Positions 1 to 7,451 of a DNA stretch of 23,743 nt are shown piece by piece; the stretch's first letter is position 1; every line of letters begins with the position of its first letter. Below the pieces are notes generated by a model. The model saw only the letters and a list, made by a program, of their open reading frames with translations, had not been told where the DNA came from and made no database searches. The DNA comes from a virus: the IMG/VR virus record IMGVR_UViG_3300031673_000484, positions 1-23,743 of that record, one strand, 5' to 3'. Both the position numbers and the translations under genes were made by a program.

Positions 1-1662
1 AGCAGAAGGTGTTAAAACTAAATCTTCTGATTGTCCTAATAATTGAATACTTAAAACATCATCCGATCCAATTACTACACCAGAAGCTCCATCGACATCA
101 TATACATCTGAAAGCATTGTAGCTGCAACGATTGTATCTGTAGTAAGTATTTTCCCATCAGAAGTAATATCGCCTAATCCTGTGGCAATTCCAGTCACCC
201 CAATATCCCAATCGCTCGTATTTATTGCCACCGTCTCAGTTCCTGCACCAATAGCAATTGCTGAACCATCAGCTTTAATTGAATCTAATTCAATATTTCC
301 TACATTAGTAATATTTCCATCAGATAAATCAATTGAAGTTGTAAATGTCGGGGATGTAGAGAAAACCAAATTAGTTGATGTAGTTCCAGTAGCACCAGAA
401 GCCGTATATCCAGTAATATTATTAAAAGATGTTATTGAAGCTGTTAAAGCATTAGTGCCTCCGTTTGCAACTGGTAATACACCTGTTACACCTGTTGTCA
501 TAGGTAAACCAGAGCAGCTTGTCAATATACCTGCTGATGGAGTTCCAAGTGTGGGGGTTACTAAAGTTGGAGATGTAGCCCTCACGGGTGCGCCTGTTCC
601 TGTTGCTGTTGTCCAAACTGGTGCGCTTCCTGCGCCACCACCGACTAATATTTCAGTAGTAGCTCCGTTATCTAATGTTAATAATTCTGCATCAGTTATT
701 GAACCATCACTACCATAAGTTGCTGCGCTTACTGTGCCGCTTGCTTTAATAGCTCCGGTAACATCAAGTTCAACTGTTGGAACGGCTGTTTTAATACCTA
801 CCAAACCATCTGGATTTAAATTAATGTCCCCCTCCGCTGCTGCCGCATCTACTGTAGCAATTGTTAATGCTCCATCGGCTGCAACCGTTGCAGTTGCGTA
901 ATTAGTTGCATCATAATTTAACCTTAATTGTTCTGTAGTGGCAGTCGTGCTAATTTTACCTGTGCCTGTAATTGTTGTTCCACTTATTGCGCCTGTTGAT
1001 GTAATAGCTCCTATCCCGGTCATTGCTCCAGTTGCATCAATAGCCCAATCACTTGATGTAATTGCGGTTGTACTTCCTGCATCTCCTAAAGTTAAAGCTC
1101 CAGTTCCCCCAGCCGCAATCGTTAAAGCTGCATCGGCATTATTATCAGCACTTGTTATCGTTACAGTTCCGGCGGTTGCCCTTGATACTGTTAATGTACC
1201 TGAATTAGCAGGTATATCATAAGCGTTACTAGTTTTAACCTCGAAAACATCAATTAAAGTTTGTTGAGTTGCTCCACTTGCTACAAATTCAACTTTCAAA
1301 TAATTATAATTAATTGGCGATGTACTTGTAATTGATCCGTCATCACTATCGGAGGTCCAAGTTATAGCCGAACCGATTGCAACCCATGAGCTAGTTGATG
1401 TTACTTTTCCATAAGCTGTAATAGTTACTGAAGGGGTTCCTGAAACATCTTCTAATCCAATTGTGAAAACTTGGTTTTGTGCGTATTTCTGCCTATTTTC
1501 TATCGTGAAAGTAGTTGTTTCGCTAGTATTTGTCGTGTCGCTTGCATCTAAAGATACTGGCCTTAATTCTGTGTAACCAGTCCTAATACTTAATGTTCTA
1601 TCTGCTGCATTACTGATTAATGCTGCAAAAATCAGTAATATTAATATAGTATATTTTTTCAT
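1..1662 (-). CDS. repetitive structural (fibre/tail-type) protein with signal peptide, partial
   Basis: Open for 554 codons to the left edge, so the C-terminus is missing. The ATG at 1662 lies four bases after the capsid stop. Residues 1-20 look like a cleavable signal peptide (MKKYTILILLIFAALISNAA), which is unusual for a virion protein. The rest is Gly/Thr/Ser/Ala-rich and beta-prone. Residues 198-226 (TTAITSSDWAIDATGAMTG and following) are repeated in diverged form at about 476-505 (TVAINTSDWDIGVTGIATG). Residues 364-402 carry the phage-fibre style passage SPTLVTPTLGTPSAG, then GVTGVLPVANGGT. This pattern is common in uncharacterised phage fibre or virion-surface proteins. Position directly after the capsid gene supports a structural role. 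The exact role (fibre, decoration or adhesin) is inference. Confidence 0.8.
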   Translation of the reverse strand, partial: MKKYTILILLIFAALISNAADRTLSIRTGYTELRPVSLDASDTTNTSETTTFTIENRQKYAQNQVFTIGLEDVSGTPSVTITAYGKVTSTSSWVAIGSAITWTSDSDDGSITSTSPINYNYLKVEFVASGATQQTLIDVFEVKTSNAYDIPANSGTLTVSRATAGTVTITSADNNADAALTIAAGGTGALTLGDAGSTTAITSSDWAIDATGAMTGIGAITSTGAISGTTITGTGKISTTATTEQLRLNYDATNYATATVAADGALTIATVDAAAAEGDINLNPDGLVGIKTAVPTVELDVTGAIKASGTVSAATYGSDGSITDAELLTLDNGATTEILVGGGAGSAPVWTTATGTGAPVRATSPTLVTPTLGTPSAGILTSCSGLPMTTGVTGVLPVANGGTNALTASITSFNNITGYTASGATGTTSTNLVFSTSPTFTTSIDLSDGNITNVGNIELDSIKADGSAIAIGAGTETVAINTSDWDIGVTGIATGLGDITSDGKILTTDTIVAATMLSDVYDVDGASGVVIGSDDVLSIQLLGQSEDLVLTPSA

Positions 1663-1666
1663 ATTA

Positions 1667-3043
1667 CTATACATATATAAGTGCATTCCAATCAGTATCT
1701 ACAGAATCAGAATATATTACAGCCGCCTTGTCACGTACTGCAAATGCTATTCTAACTTTTACAATAACAGTTTTTTGTCCTTCAGTGGCATCGGTTCCAT
1801 TATAAAGAATCTCTAATGTCATTTCTTTACGTTTACCAATTATCAATTGTTTAGTATCGACAACTGCCATTGTGTCGGCTGTAATCCCGGTTGATTCAAA
1901 AATCCTTAATCCGTTTACAAAAACAGGTCTACCTATATTATCAAAAGACACTCTTCTATCACTAACTGAGTTATTTAATAGGTCTTTCAATTGACTGAGA
2001 ATAGTCACTTCCTGGGGATTCATAATTATTGCATTCGGAATATATTTATTTGCCTTGCATTCATCCGCCATAATACCAATAAGATCAATAATATTTGCTC
2101 CAGGTATAGCTGCTGCATAAGCAGTACCAGAATAATCAGTATGCTTATTTGCCGTAAACAAACCAGCCAACGCCGTTGAATCATCTCCGGCAGTTCCTAA
2201 AATCTGACCATCAATATTGTCAAGAATTTTATCAGGAAATACAATTGCAATTTCATCTAATGCTTCAGGAAGATCATCTAATGTTTCATCAGATAAAGTA
2301 CCATATGTTGAAATATAAAACGCTTTAAATTCAACGGTTTTAAGTAAGAAGCTTGATTGACTTGGTGCTGATCCTTCTGTTTTTGTACCAGCTCCATCAG
2401 AATAACTATACGCAACCATCACAGACATATATGCTTTAGATATTCCTTTTGATGGCATCCATTCCATTACATGAGGATAAATTGTAAGAGGTATTCCAAC
2501 TCTTGTAGGGTCAAGTTCAGTTAAGCGAACAGTAGCTACATTTGATTGGACAATATTACTCTCTAACATATCAACCGCTTTCATTGTGAAAACAGGAGAG
2601 GTGTTATTGCCTTTTTCGGTAAAATAATCTTTTAAAGATAGCCTGTGACCGTTATCGTCATTTTTTTCTGTAAGGACATCTTTCTTTTCCATTATTGCTT
2701 CTTCTAAGGCTTTCCTAAAAGTTCTTGGAGCTTTATTAGTATTGCCGTTTTCTTGCATTCCTTTTACAGCTAATCCAATTTCCTCAATTGATTTTTCAGC
2801 TTTTGCCTGTGCTTCAATCATTTTGGCTACTGAATCATTTAGTTTTTTCATGCCTTCGTTGTCAAGATTATCAGCAATTTGCTTATTAATCTCATCAACT
2901 TTTTTATTCAATTGCTTTTCTGTTATTGATTCTTTTTTCGAATCATCTAACATTTTTTGCACCTTACTTTCTATATCGGAAAGCAAAGCCGCTTTTTCTT
3001 GCTCGTCTTTTACTTTTTGAGCTTCAATCTCTTCTTTTGTCAT
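1667..3043 (-). CDS. major capsid protein, HK97 fold, with N-terminal delta/scaffold domain
   Basis: A 458-residue protein. Residues 1 to about 110 are highly charged and heptad-like (Lys/Glu-rich coiled coil), as in the delta domain that acts as internal scaffold in HK97-type capsid proteins and is removed by the prohead protease. From about residue 150 the protein looks like a capsid shell domain, with an N-arm, a long beta/alpha body (AFYISTYGTLSDETLDDLP) and a C-terminal beta section (VRIAFAVRDKAAVIYSD). The start overlaps the protease stop by 4 bases (ATGA), a sign of translational coupling. The order portal, protease, capsid is the classic HK97 morphogenesis order. Family membership is inferred from architecture and context. 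Confidence 0.88.
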   Translation of the reverse strand: MTKEEIEAQKVKDEQEKAALLSDIESKVQKMLDDSKKESITEKQLNKKVDEINKQIADNLDNEGMKKLNDSVAKMIEAQAKAEKSIEEIGLAVKGMQENGNTNKAPRTFRKALEEAIMEKKDVLTEKNDDNGHRLSLKDYFTEKGNNTSPVFTMKAVDMLESNIVQSNVATVRLTELDPTRVGIPLTIYPHVMEWMPSKGISKAYMSVMVAYSYSDGAGTKTEGSAPSQSSFLLKTVEFKAFYISTYGTLSDETLDDLPEALDEIAIVFPDKILDNIDGQILGTAGDDSTALAGLFTANKHTDYSGTAYAAAIPGANIIDLIGIMADECKANKYIPNAIIMNPQEVTILSQLKDLLNNSVSDRRVSFDNIGRPVFVNGLRIFESTGITADTMAVVDTKQLIIGKRKEMTLEILYNGTDATEGQKTVIVKVRIAFAVRDKAAVIYSDSVDTDWNALIYV

Positions 3044-3897
3044 TTTTTAAAATTTAAATTGTTTCTTAAAAATTCATATTTGCTTTGAGTGCTTTCATTT
3101 AGCGGCTCTATTTTTTCTTGAGTGGATTGCTCCGGCTCATTATATAATTTTTGAGTGTCTTTTAAAGACGGCTCATAATTTTTTACCCATAAAGTAGGCG
3201 TTACGCTATTACTTCCGAATACAACTGCACTGCCCTCTCTCTTTTTAGCTTCGTAAACAACCCAGAAATAACCATATTCATCAGCTACATCTGGATTAAC
3301 AGCTTTCTTTTTCATTTCTTCAAAAAATGCCATTTGCTTTTCGCTTTGTTCATCATAATATGCCAAATCTATATTTACATAAATCATCCCTATAGAATGT
3401 TGCTTCACATCACCATTTATATAAGTATCAAACATAAATGGCATTTTAGATTTTTCGAGTATAAATTCGTTTATATTTATTGTCGTTTTAAAATCAATAT
3501 CTAATCCTATTTTATTAAAATTTGTTTTTTCATTATAACTTTTTGCTTTACTTGATATTACATTTTCAAATTCAGCTTTATGTTGTTTTAAATGGTAAGA
3601 ATAAGGATTATCACTAACCGTTTTATTCCATATTTCTGGCATGTGTAAATCTAAATGACTATCAATAATATTTGTTGAGTTTATTACAGATTTCACATGT
3701 ATTATATCAGATGTTATATTCTCAATTACTGGTTCATATTCTTTTGTGGTTATATTATCAATAAGTGCTGATGAATTAGTTTTATATTCAGACATTTTGA
3801 TTTGTCTCATTTCATCAAAATTATTTTTAATAAAACGTGTTTGATCCATTTTAGTCTCAAACTTTTTGTCTGGAAATTGTTTTATGATATAATTCAT
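3040..3897 (-). CDS. prohead maturation protease
   Basis: A 285-residue protein between portal and capsid, the usual place for the capsid maturation protease. The central part contains STNIIDSHLDLHMPEIW (about 73-89), a His-containing segment KQHSIGMIYVNID (about 165-177), and a Ser-containing strand GSAVVFGSNSVTPT (about 222-235). The last resembles the ending of prohead protease domains, where a serine strand is followed by a G(S/A)N turn. A His/Ser catalytic pair is therefore plausible, though I cannot fix the residues without an alignment. The C-terminal 45 residues are polar and probably disordered. Expected role: cut the capsid delta domain during head maturation. Confidence 0.72.
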   Translation of the reverse strand: MNYIIKQFPDKKFETKMDQTRFIKNNFDEMRQIKMSEYKTNSSALIDNITTKEYEPVIENITSDIIHVKSVINSTNIIDSHLDLHMPEIWNKTVSDNPYSYHLKQHKAEFENVISSKAKSYNEKTNFNKIGLDIDFKTTININEFILEKSKMPFMFDTYINGDVKQHSIGMIYVNIDLAYYDEQSEKQMAFFEEMKKKAVNPDVADEYGYFWVVYEAKKREGSAVVFGSNSVTPTLWVKNYEPSLKDTQKLYNEPEQSTQEKIEPLNESTQSKYEFLRNNLNFKK

Positions 3898-3901
3898 AGC
3901 T

Positions 3902-4000
3902 TTATTTTTTAATTATTTTACCCTCATTTAAAGCTTTTTTCTTTTTCTTATCAAGCTTTTTAATTTTTTCAATTTCTTCTTTTGTCAATTTAGTTTTCAT
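3902..4000 (-). CDS. very small Lys-rich protein between portal and protease
   Basis: A 32-residue reading frame (MKTKLTKEEIEKIKKLDKKK, then KKALNEGKIIKK). It overlaps the portal C-terminus by 11 bases and ends five bases before the protease ATG, so it fills an otherwise empty gap in a tightly packed operon. It is strongly basic and predicted to be one helix. Such Lys/Glu-rich minigenes, often ending in KIIKK, recur in Bacteroidetes phages, but I know no function. The tight fit at both ends is the main reason to call it real. Confidence 0.55.
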   Translation of the reverse strand: MKTKLTKEEIEKIKKLDKKKKKALNEGKIIKK

Positions 4001-5288
4001 TGTTATTTTCTTTTGATTTTAATCCTCGACCTGTTGGTTTTAAACCTTGGGATATTAAAACGTCATCTCCGGTAACTAACCCTTCGTTATATAAAGCCAA
4101 CATCCTATTATTTTGCTTTGTTAATATATCTTCTTTGGTACTTAAATTTTCTTGTAATACTTCTATTTTACTATAATCAGGAACTATCCATTTATTATTT
4201 TCAGCTAATCCGAAATCAATAGATTGCGTTTCTCTATAATCTTCAACCATCGGCTGAATTATAGAGTTATATAATTGCTTAAGCGTTTCAGCTCCATTCC
4301 TTAACAAGGCAACTCGGTTATCCATTAATAAAGAAGGGGGAAAACCTCCTATTGCTTTACATATTGCCCTAAAATCTGCTTCGTTATTTTCATTTATATT
4401 AAGGCTTCCAAAATCAGGTGATATATTCTGATAAGTCATATTATGATTCATAAATTTAAAAAGGCTTCCTCCTTTTTTTGCACCATAATTATATTTAAAA
4501 TCATCTATTACTCTTTGCTTTTCTTTAGGGTCCAATATAGCACCATCAGGATCGTTATTAATAAACATGCCCCAAGCTCCACGATTTATATAAAAATGAT
4601 ATTTAGTCTCATAACCTTCTTTGATTGTCTTTGTAGCCATGATAGCCGAGTAAGCCCTCGACTGCCCATAAGCATAGGCTCCATCATCAAAATTAAGTTG
4701 AGAATCTTTAAAATGACTTATATCTTTAGGGGCTATATTTTTAACGTTATTTATCCCATATTTAAGTTGGTAATATTTTATATAATTATCTCGAAAATCC
4801 ACATTAGGATCAACTTTATCATATAACATCTTATCAAAAATAATATTAACATACTTAACAGGTAATAAATAAAGGTGATTTGCAAACTTCATACTTCCAA
4901 TGCCTCTATGCATGTTCGTATAATTATCGCCAAATAATAAATAATTTATAAATGTCGTTCGTAAAAAATTTGTTGAACTTTGATAAGGGTTTGGTTTATC
5001 CAATATCTTATCTATCTCAGGTAGTTTTATTGGTATTTCTTCACCTTTAGTATTATAACTTACTGTTTTATATGGTATTTTTGCAGCTAAATTAGCGCAA
5101 TACTTAATTGGTGATGATAATTCCGGAACTGAATTAAACATATCAAGTAATACCGTATCGCTTTTTGTTATTGATGTTTGATTACTTAATAAATTTAATT
5201 GAGATGAATTTGGAGTCCAACTTATATTTCTTTCTTGAAATGATTTTGTGGTAATATTATCTATCTTATCAAATAATTTTATTTCCAT
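3990..5288 (-). CDS. portal protein, HK97/phage_portal type
   Basis: A 432-residue protein of normal length for an HK97-type portal, the dodecameric ring at the head-tail vertex through which DNA is packaged. Features typical of the family are an early helix leading to VPELSSPIKYCANLAAKIPY (about 54-73), the LLFGDNY segment (about 117-123), a wing with LYLLPVKYVNI, and the stem region DFRAICKAIGGFPPSLLMD (about 305-323), which resembles the common 'I....VP..LLG' portal motif. The C-terminal tail includes MLALYNEGLVTGDDVL. It sits downstream of a small membrane-protein gene whose end overlaps this start, and directly upstream of the protease and capsid genes. Confidence 0.9.
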   Translation of the reverse strand: MEIKLFDKIDNITTKSFQERNISWTPNSSQLNLLSNQTSITKSDTVLLDMFNSVPELSSPIKYCANLAAKIPYKTVSYNTKGEEIPIKLPEIDKILDKPNPYQSSTNFLRTTFINYLLFGDNYTNMHRGIGSMKFANHLYLLPVKYVNIIFDKMLYDKVDPNVDFRDNYIKYYQLKYGINNVKNIAPKDISHFKDSQLNFDDGAYAYGQSRAYSAIMATKTIKEGYETKYHFYINRGAWGMFINNDPDGAILDPKEKQRVIDDFKYNYGAKKGGSLFKFMNHNMTYQNISPDFGSLNINENNEADFRAICKAIGGFPPSLLMDNRVALLRNGAETLKQLYNSIIQPMVEDYRETQSIDFGLAENNKWIVPDYSKIEVLQENLSTKEDILTKQNNRMLALYNEGLVTGDDVLISQGLKPTGRGLKSKENNNEN

Positions 5289-5446
5289 TCTGTTATTTTA
5301 TTAGGTAAATAACAAAATATAGTAATAGTTAATAAGGTCCCAATGATTTGAAAACCTAAATAAACATCATACCAAATAGATATAAGTATAGCAGGAAGTA
5401 TAAGGATAATAGATATATACGCAATAACCTCTAGTATTTTACGCAT
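5279..5446 (-). CDS. small membrane protein overlapping portal start
   Basis: A 55-residue frame beginning MRKILEVIAYISIILILPAI and ending CYLPNKITEWK. It contains two hydrophobic segments (about residues 7-25 and 31-47) separated by a short polar turn (WYDVYLG), so it should be a two-span inner-membrane protein. Its stop overlaps the portal ATG by 10 bases, which makes it the first gene of the structural operon after the terminator at 5490-5528. It could be a holin-like protein or another small phage membrane protein. Nothing in the sequence proves a lysis role. Confidence 0.6.
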   Translation of the reverse strand: MRKILEVIAYISIILILPAILISIWYDVYLGFQIIGTLLTITIFCYLPNKITEWK

Positions 5447-5489
5447 TTAATAATGCTTATTTTAATTTAGACTAAATAAATATAAGCAA

Positions 5490-5528
5490 AACTAAAACAA
5501 AAAAAACGAAATAGCAAATTATTTCGTT
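5490..5528 (-). terminator. rho-independent terminator before the structural operon
   Basis: Read on the minus strand, a 9-base-pair perfect stem (AACGAAATA / TATTTCGTT, loop of 6, at 5505-5528) is followed by an unbroken run of eight T residues and further T-rich sequence. It lies between cassette array A and the portal operon, so leftward transcription from the array should largely stop here. Confidence 0.75.
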
Positions 5529-5533
5529 AATTT

Positions 5534-5552
5534 ATTTAGAATTGTTCTAAAT
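5534..5552. repeat. second short hairpin beside the terminator
   Basis: ATTTAGAA / TTCTAAAT, 8-base arms with a 3-base loop, immediately upstream (in transcription) of the main terminator. On the plus strand it is followed by AATTTTTG, so it may be the plus-facing half of a bidirectional terminator. Confidence 0.45.
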
Positions 5553-5640
5553 AATTTTTGTCTTCTGTTTTTTTTTCATAGTATTATTTTATTTTTCTAA
5601 GTTTCATATTTAGTATTTTTACAGATTCATATTATTACCG

Positions 5641-5883
5641 TCATGGCAAATATTTACCCACTACACGTATTTGAGTTAAAGAGTATCCTTCTTCATGTTT
5701 ATTTGTTTTTACAAAAAAACCATAAGCCCCAGCCCATTCATGCGCCCCAGTTGGGAAATATGCGTCAAACTCGCCAAAACAGACAATTCCATATTCTGAA
5801 TCATCCCAACTCGCAAATTCTCCCTTTACCTTGTCGCCTATCCTATATTTTATTCCATCTATTTCACAATAAATACTTGCCAT
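5641..5883 (-). CDS. cassette A1: hypothetical protein, 80 aa
   Basis: The ATG at 5883 is preferred over an upstream in-frame one (5940). It falls directly inside the left core of the next palindrome (minus strand GTTATGG), and the upstream extension is palindrome sequence. Visible features are a small beta-rich start (CEIDGIKYRIGDKVKGEF), then SEYGIVCFGEFDAYFPTGAH with several aromatics, ending QIRVVGKYLP. It is slightly reminiscent of YopX-type phage proteins, but too weakly to name. It is the last cassette before the terminator and structural operon. The sequence at its stop (CCGTCATGG) looks like a mutated core site. Confidence 0.6.
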   Translation of the reverse strand: MASIYCEIDGIKYRIGDKVKGEFASWDDSEYGIVCFGEFDAYFPTGAHEWAGAYGFFVKTNKHEEGYSLTQIRVVGKYLP

Positions 5884-6008
5884 AACAATAGATAAAATCC
5901 ATTGCTTAAATTGTGCTAATTTGTTACGTAAGTATTTCATATTAAGTTTATTTTGTATTTGAACATTTGTTTTCTAAATCGCAACGTATCTTATCTGAAC
6001 CGCCAATT
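5881..6008. other. attC-like site a0 (right core decayed)
   Basis: Left core CATAAC plus arm AATAGATAAAATCCATTGC. The reverse complement of the right arm contains AGATAAGATACGTTGC. Arm differences are mostly A against G, as in the other sites. The right core has decayed from GTTA to GCCA. Site length is about 128 bp. Confidence 0.5.
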
Positions 6009-6231
6009 AAGACGTACGGATAAACATTTCACACATTGTGCATCCGTATTGTGATTTTTTAAATATTGAGCATTTACGAAAATCGTTTTTCTCTTTGCAG
6101 TAATTTTCACTATCAACTACATTTGACAAATCCTCAATTCTATCACATTGCGATTTTAATCTTTCAGAAGTTCGGTTTTCCTCTTTGATACATCTTGCAA
6201 TTAGGATAATTTCTTGTAATTCAGTTTTCAT
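6007..6231 (-). CDS. cassette A2: Cys-rich hypothetical protein, 74 aa
   Basis: I start at the ATG at 6231 (MKTELQEIILIARCIKEEN). A longer GTG-initiated form reaches 6261 but would run into the neighbouring palindrome. The N-terminal half is helical and charged. The C-terminal half holds seven-odd Cys residues, including YCKEKNDFRKCSIFKKS and YGCTMCEMF, a likely metal-binding or disulphide-rich tail. The arrangement resembles other small Cys-rich phage proteins in this window (18663-18902). Function unknown. It is flanked on both sides by attC-like sites, so it should be one single-gene cassette. Confidence 0.6.
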   Translation of the reverse strand: MKTELQEIILIARCIKEENRTSERLKSQCDRIEDLSNVVDSENYCKEKNDFRKCSIFKKSQYGCTMCEMFIRTS

Positions 6232-6252
6232 TTTGATTAAAATATTAACTGG

Positions 6253-6381
6253 CGGTAACACACAATAAAAAATATATGGGTGTTTGTGCCAAATTGTGCA
6301 GCTGTACCTTTAATTTGATTCAATGTATGCGGATAGGCTACTGCTTTAAATCCCATACATTTCTTATTGCCAACATTATAC
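6253..6381. other. attC-like site a1
   Basis: Left arm after TAAC: ACACAATAAAAAATATATGGG. The reverse complement of the right arm is TGTTGGCAATAAGAAATGTATGGG. Two mismatches are A against G, which become G-T wobbles on the minus strand. The right core is AACATTATAC. The site is about 129 bp and lies between cassettes A2 and A3. Confidence 0.7.
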
Positions 6382-6448
6382 ACAAGCGTAAGAAAGTTTC
6401 GTTCATTTAATCAACACCTGTGCAAACTTGCCATAATTATTTTTGCCC
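6370..6448. repeat. repeat 1, copy 1 (cassette 3' end)
   Basis: About 79 bp nearly identical to 19031-19110. It covers the right core of site a1, a shared untranslated stretch (with TTCGTTCATTTAATCAACAC) and the last codons and stop of the cassette gene. It marks the gene-3' end of two cassettes that carry different genes. Confidence 0.9.
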
Positions 6449-6571
6449 TCGCACATGTTCTACAAGTAAGTCCTGTATATAATTTTTAAGGTCTTTTTTT
6501 GCCTTTACTGCAAGTATTTGAAGCTTTTCAAGTACTTTGTTTTCTTCTGGTATATCTATTAGTTTTCGCAT
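6437..6571 (-). CDS. ribbon-helix-helix antitoxin-like protein, 44 aa
   Basis: A short frame (MRKLIDIPEENKVLEKLQIL, then AVKAKKDLKNYIQDLLVEHV). A beta strand with alternating residues (KLIDIP) is followed by two helices and the K-x-L-K-x-Y-I-x-x-L-L pattern, as in CopG/Arc-type ribbon-helix-helix DNA-binding proteins and many antitoxins. It overlaps the upstream gene by 13 bases and is the third gene of a three-gene cassette that has its own promoter. It could autoregulate that promoter, where GTATATG half-sites occur. No recognisable toxin fold is seen in the partners, so a toxin-antitoxin role is only a possibility. Confidence 0.65.
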   Translation of the reverse strand: MRKLIDIPEENKVLEKLQILAVKAKKDLKNYIQDLLVEHVRGQK

Positions 6572-6711
6572 TTCCACATTTTTTCAATTTCACTTCCAGT
6601 TAGCGCATGTGCTTTTCTATTTTCATAGTATTTATCACACAATTCTTGTTGCTCAAATTTTGCAAGGTCATAGTTCCACCACGCCATTGCACTTTGTCTA
6701 TATTTGCTCAT
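6559..6711 (-). CDS. small WW-containing phage protein, 50 aa
   Basis: Starts at the ATG at 6711, four bases after the stop of the upstream gene. A longer frame from 6747 lies inside that gene and is rejected. The sequence has the pattern AMAWWNYDLAKFEQQ, then KYYENRKAHALTGSEIEKMW. The combination of WWN near the start and LTG.EI..(I/M) at the end is one I recognise from small uncharacterised Bacteroidetes phage proteins. It is helical and soluble. Function unknown. It is the middle gene of cassette A3. Confidence 0.6.
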   Translation of the reverse strand: MSKYRQSAMAWWNYDLAKFEQQELCDKYYENRKAHALTGSEIEKMWKCEN

Positions 6712-6715
6712 GTTA

Positions 6716-6916
6716 TTAAAAATTATCCCATTCAGAAATACTTCCACTATTGTTTTTCAATCTCAATCTTAGGTTTACAATTCCTTTTATATCATAAGTG
6801 CTTCTTACGTACTTGATAGCCGATTCCATTTTGTGAAATCCTAAACCAAAAACCTCTAATCTATTCCAAATATCACTATGTCCTAGCGCATATTCAACTT
6901 CAAAAATATCTTCCAT
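6716..6916 (-). CDS. hypothetical protein, 66 aa (first gene of cassette A3)
   Basis: I choose the ATG at 6916 (MEDIFEVEYALGHSDIWNRL); the longer frame to 6955 runs into the promoter region. It looks like a small alpha/beta protein (FGLGFHKMESAIKYVRSTYD, then IVNLRLRLKNNSGSISEWDN). It is preceded by a Bacteroidetes-type promoter (6941-6973) and followed at 4-base spacing by the WW protein and then the RHH protein. As first gene of a short operon ending in an RHH protein it is a candidate toxin, but nothing in its sequence identifies one. Confidence 0.6.
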   Translation of the reverse strand: MEDIFEVEYALGHSDIWNRLEVFGLGFHKMESAIKYVRSTYDIKGIVNLRLRLKNNSGSISEWDNF

Positions 6917-6940
6917 AATCTTAGTATTAAATTTGTTTCT

Positions 6941-6973
6941 GTAAATATATAACATATATACGACATATACAAA
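6941..6973 (-). promoter_or_regulatory. promoter of cassette A3 with GTATATG half-sites
   Basis: Minus strand: TTTG, exactly 20 bases, TATATTTAC. This fits the Bacteroidetes pattern TTTG / TAnnTTTG except for the last G. The spacer contains GTATATG TC GTATATATG, two similar half-sites that could bind the RHH protein encoded downstream. The ATG follows about 25 bases after the -7 box. Confidence 0.6.
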
Positions 6974-6990
6974 TAAAAATTATAGAAAAT

Positions 6991-7149
6991 AACCCCTCCC
7001 TAAGAAAATAATTATTACTTTCGTGTTCCAAATGTAGGTAAGTGATTAAACGCCAGTGTATAACAACGCATAAAAATAAAAGCCTTTGGAAGCTTATTAT
7101 TTCAAATTAACGTTGTAGTGTCGGCTTCAATTCTTATGCAAACCGTTAT
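6991..7149. repeat. repeat 2, copy 1 (cassette 5' end plus attC)
   Basis: About 158 bp nearly identical to 19734-19890. It holds the non-coding stretch upstream of the cassette promoter and the whole attC-like site a2. Together with repeat 1 it frames two unrelated gene modules. Confidence 0.92.
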
Positions 7150-7151
7150 GG
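7058..7151. other. attC-like site a2
   Basis: Left GTATAAC then AACGCATAAAAATAAAAGCC. Reverse complement of the right arm: TAACGGTTTGCATAAGAATTGAAGCC (read in two pieces). Arms pair over about 18 bases with A-versus-G differences. The right core is GTTATGG. Length is 94 bp. The stop of gene 7127-7438 lies inside the right arm. Confidence 0.78.
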
Positions 7152-7438
7152 GCATTAACCACTTGTCGTAATCTATCAAATTCTTTATTGTCAAATAAAT
7201 CATCGTCTGGATAAATTTCAAACTCATAAAGCTTTATTTGCTTATATTCTGGATACATATTTTCATACATCCAATTTTCAATCCAAGAGCTATTTTCAAA
7301 TTCAGTTCTAATAGTATCTCCTTGGCATAAATTTATATAGCATAACAATTGCTGTTTATCTTCAAAATCTCCATAAAGCTTTTTGGTGTCAACAACTTGT
7401 TTTTTTGTTTCGTTTATAAAGTACATTTGAATACTCAT
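7127..7438 (-). CDS. cassette A4: acidic hypothetical protein, 103 aa
   Basis: ATG at 7438 (MSIQMYFINETKKQVVDTKK). A GTG five codons upstream (7453) is possible but lies in the neighbouring core. The protein is rich in Tyr, Asp, Glu and Trp (FENSSWIENWMYENMYPEYK, LYEFEIYPDDDLFDN) and looks like a small globular alpha/beta protein. The last five residues and the stop (GLHKN) are encoded inside attC-like site a2, as happens in integron cassettes whose ORFs end in the recombination site. No family recognised. Confidence 0.65.
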   Translation of the reverse strand: MSIQMYFINETKKQVVDTKKLYGDFEDKQQLLCYINLCQGDTIRTEFENSSWIENWMYENMYPEYKQIKLYEFEIYPDDDLFDNKEFDRLRQVVNAHNGLHKN

Positions 7439-7451
7439 ATCACACAATGCC

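Noticed and set aside
182-1222. Plus-strand open frames opposite the structural protein (182-718, 938-1222)
   Set aside because: They are the Pro/Val/Ala-rich antisense of a Gly/Thr/Ala-rich repetitive gene. The minus frame is open for 554 codons and has a signal peptide and repeats.
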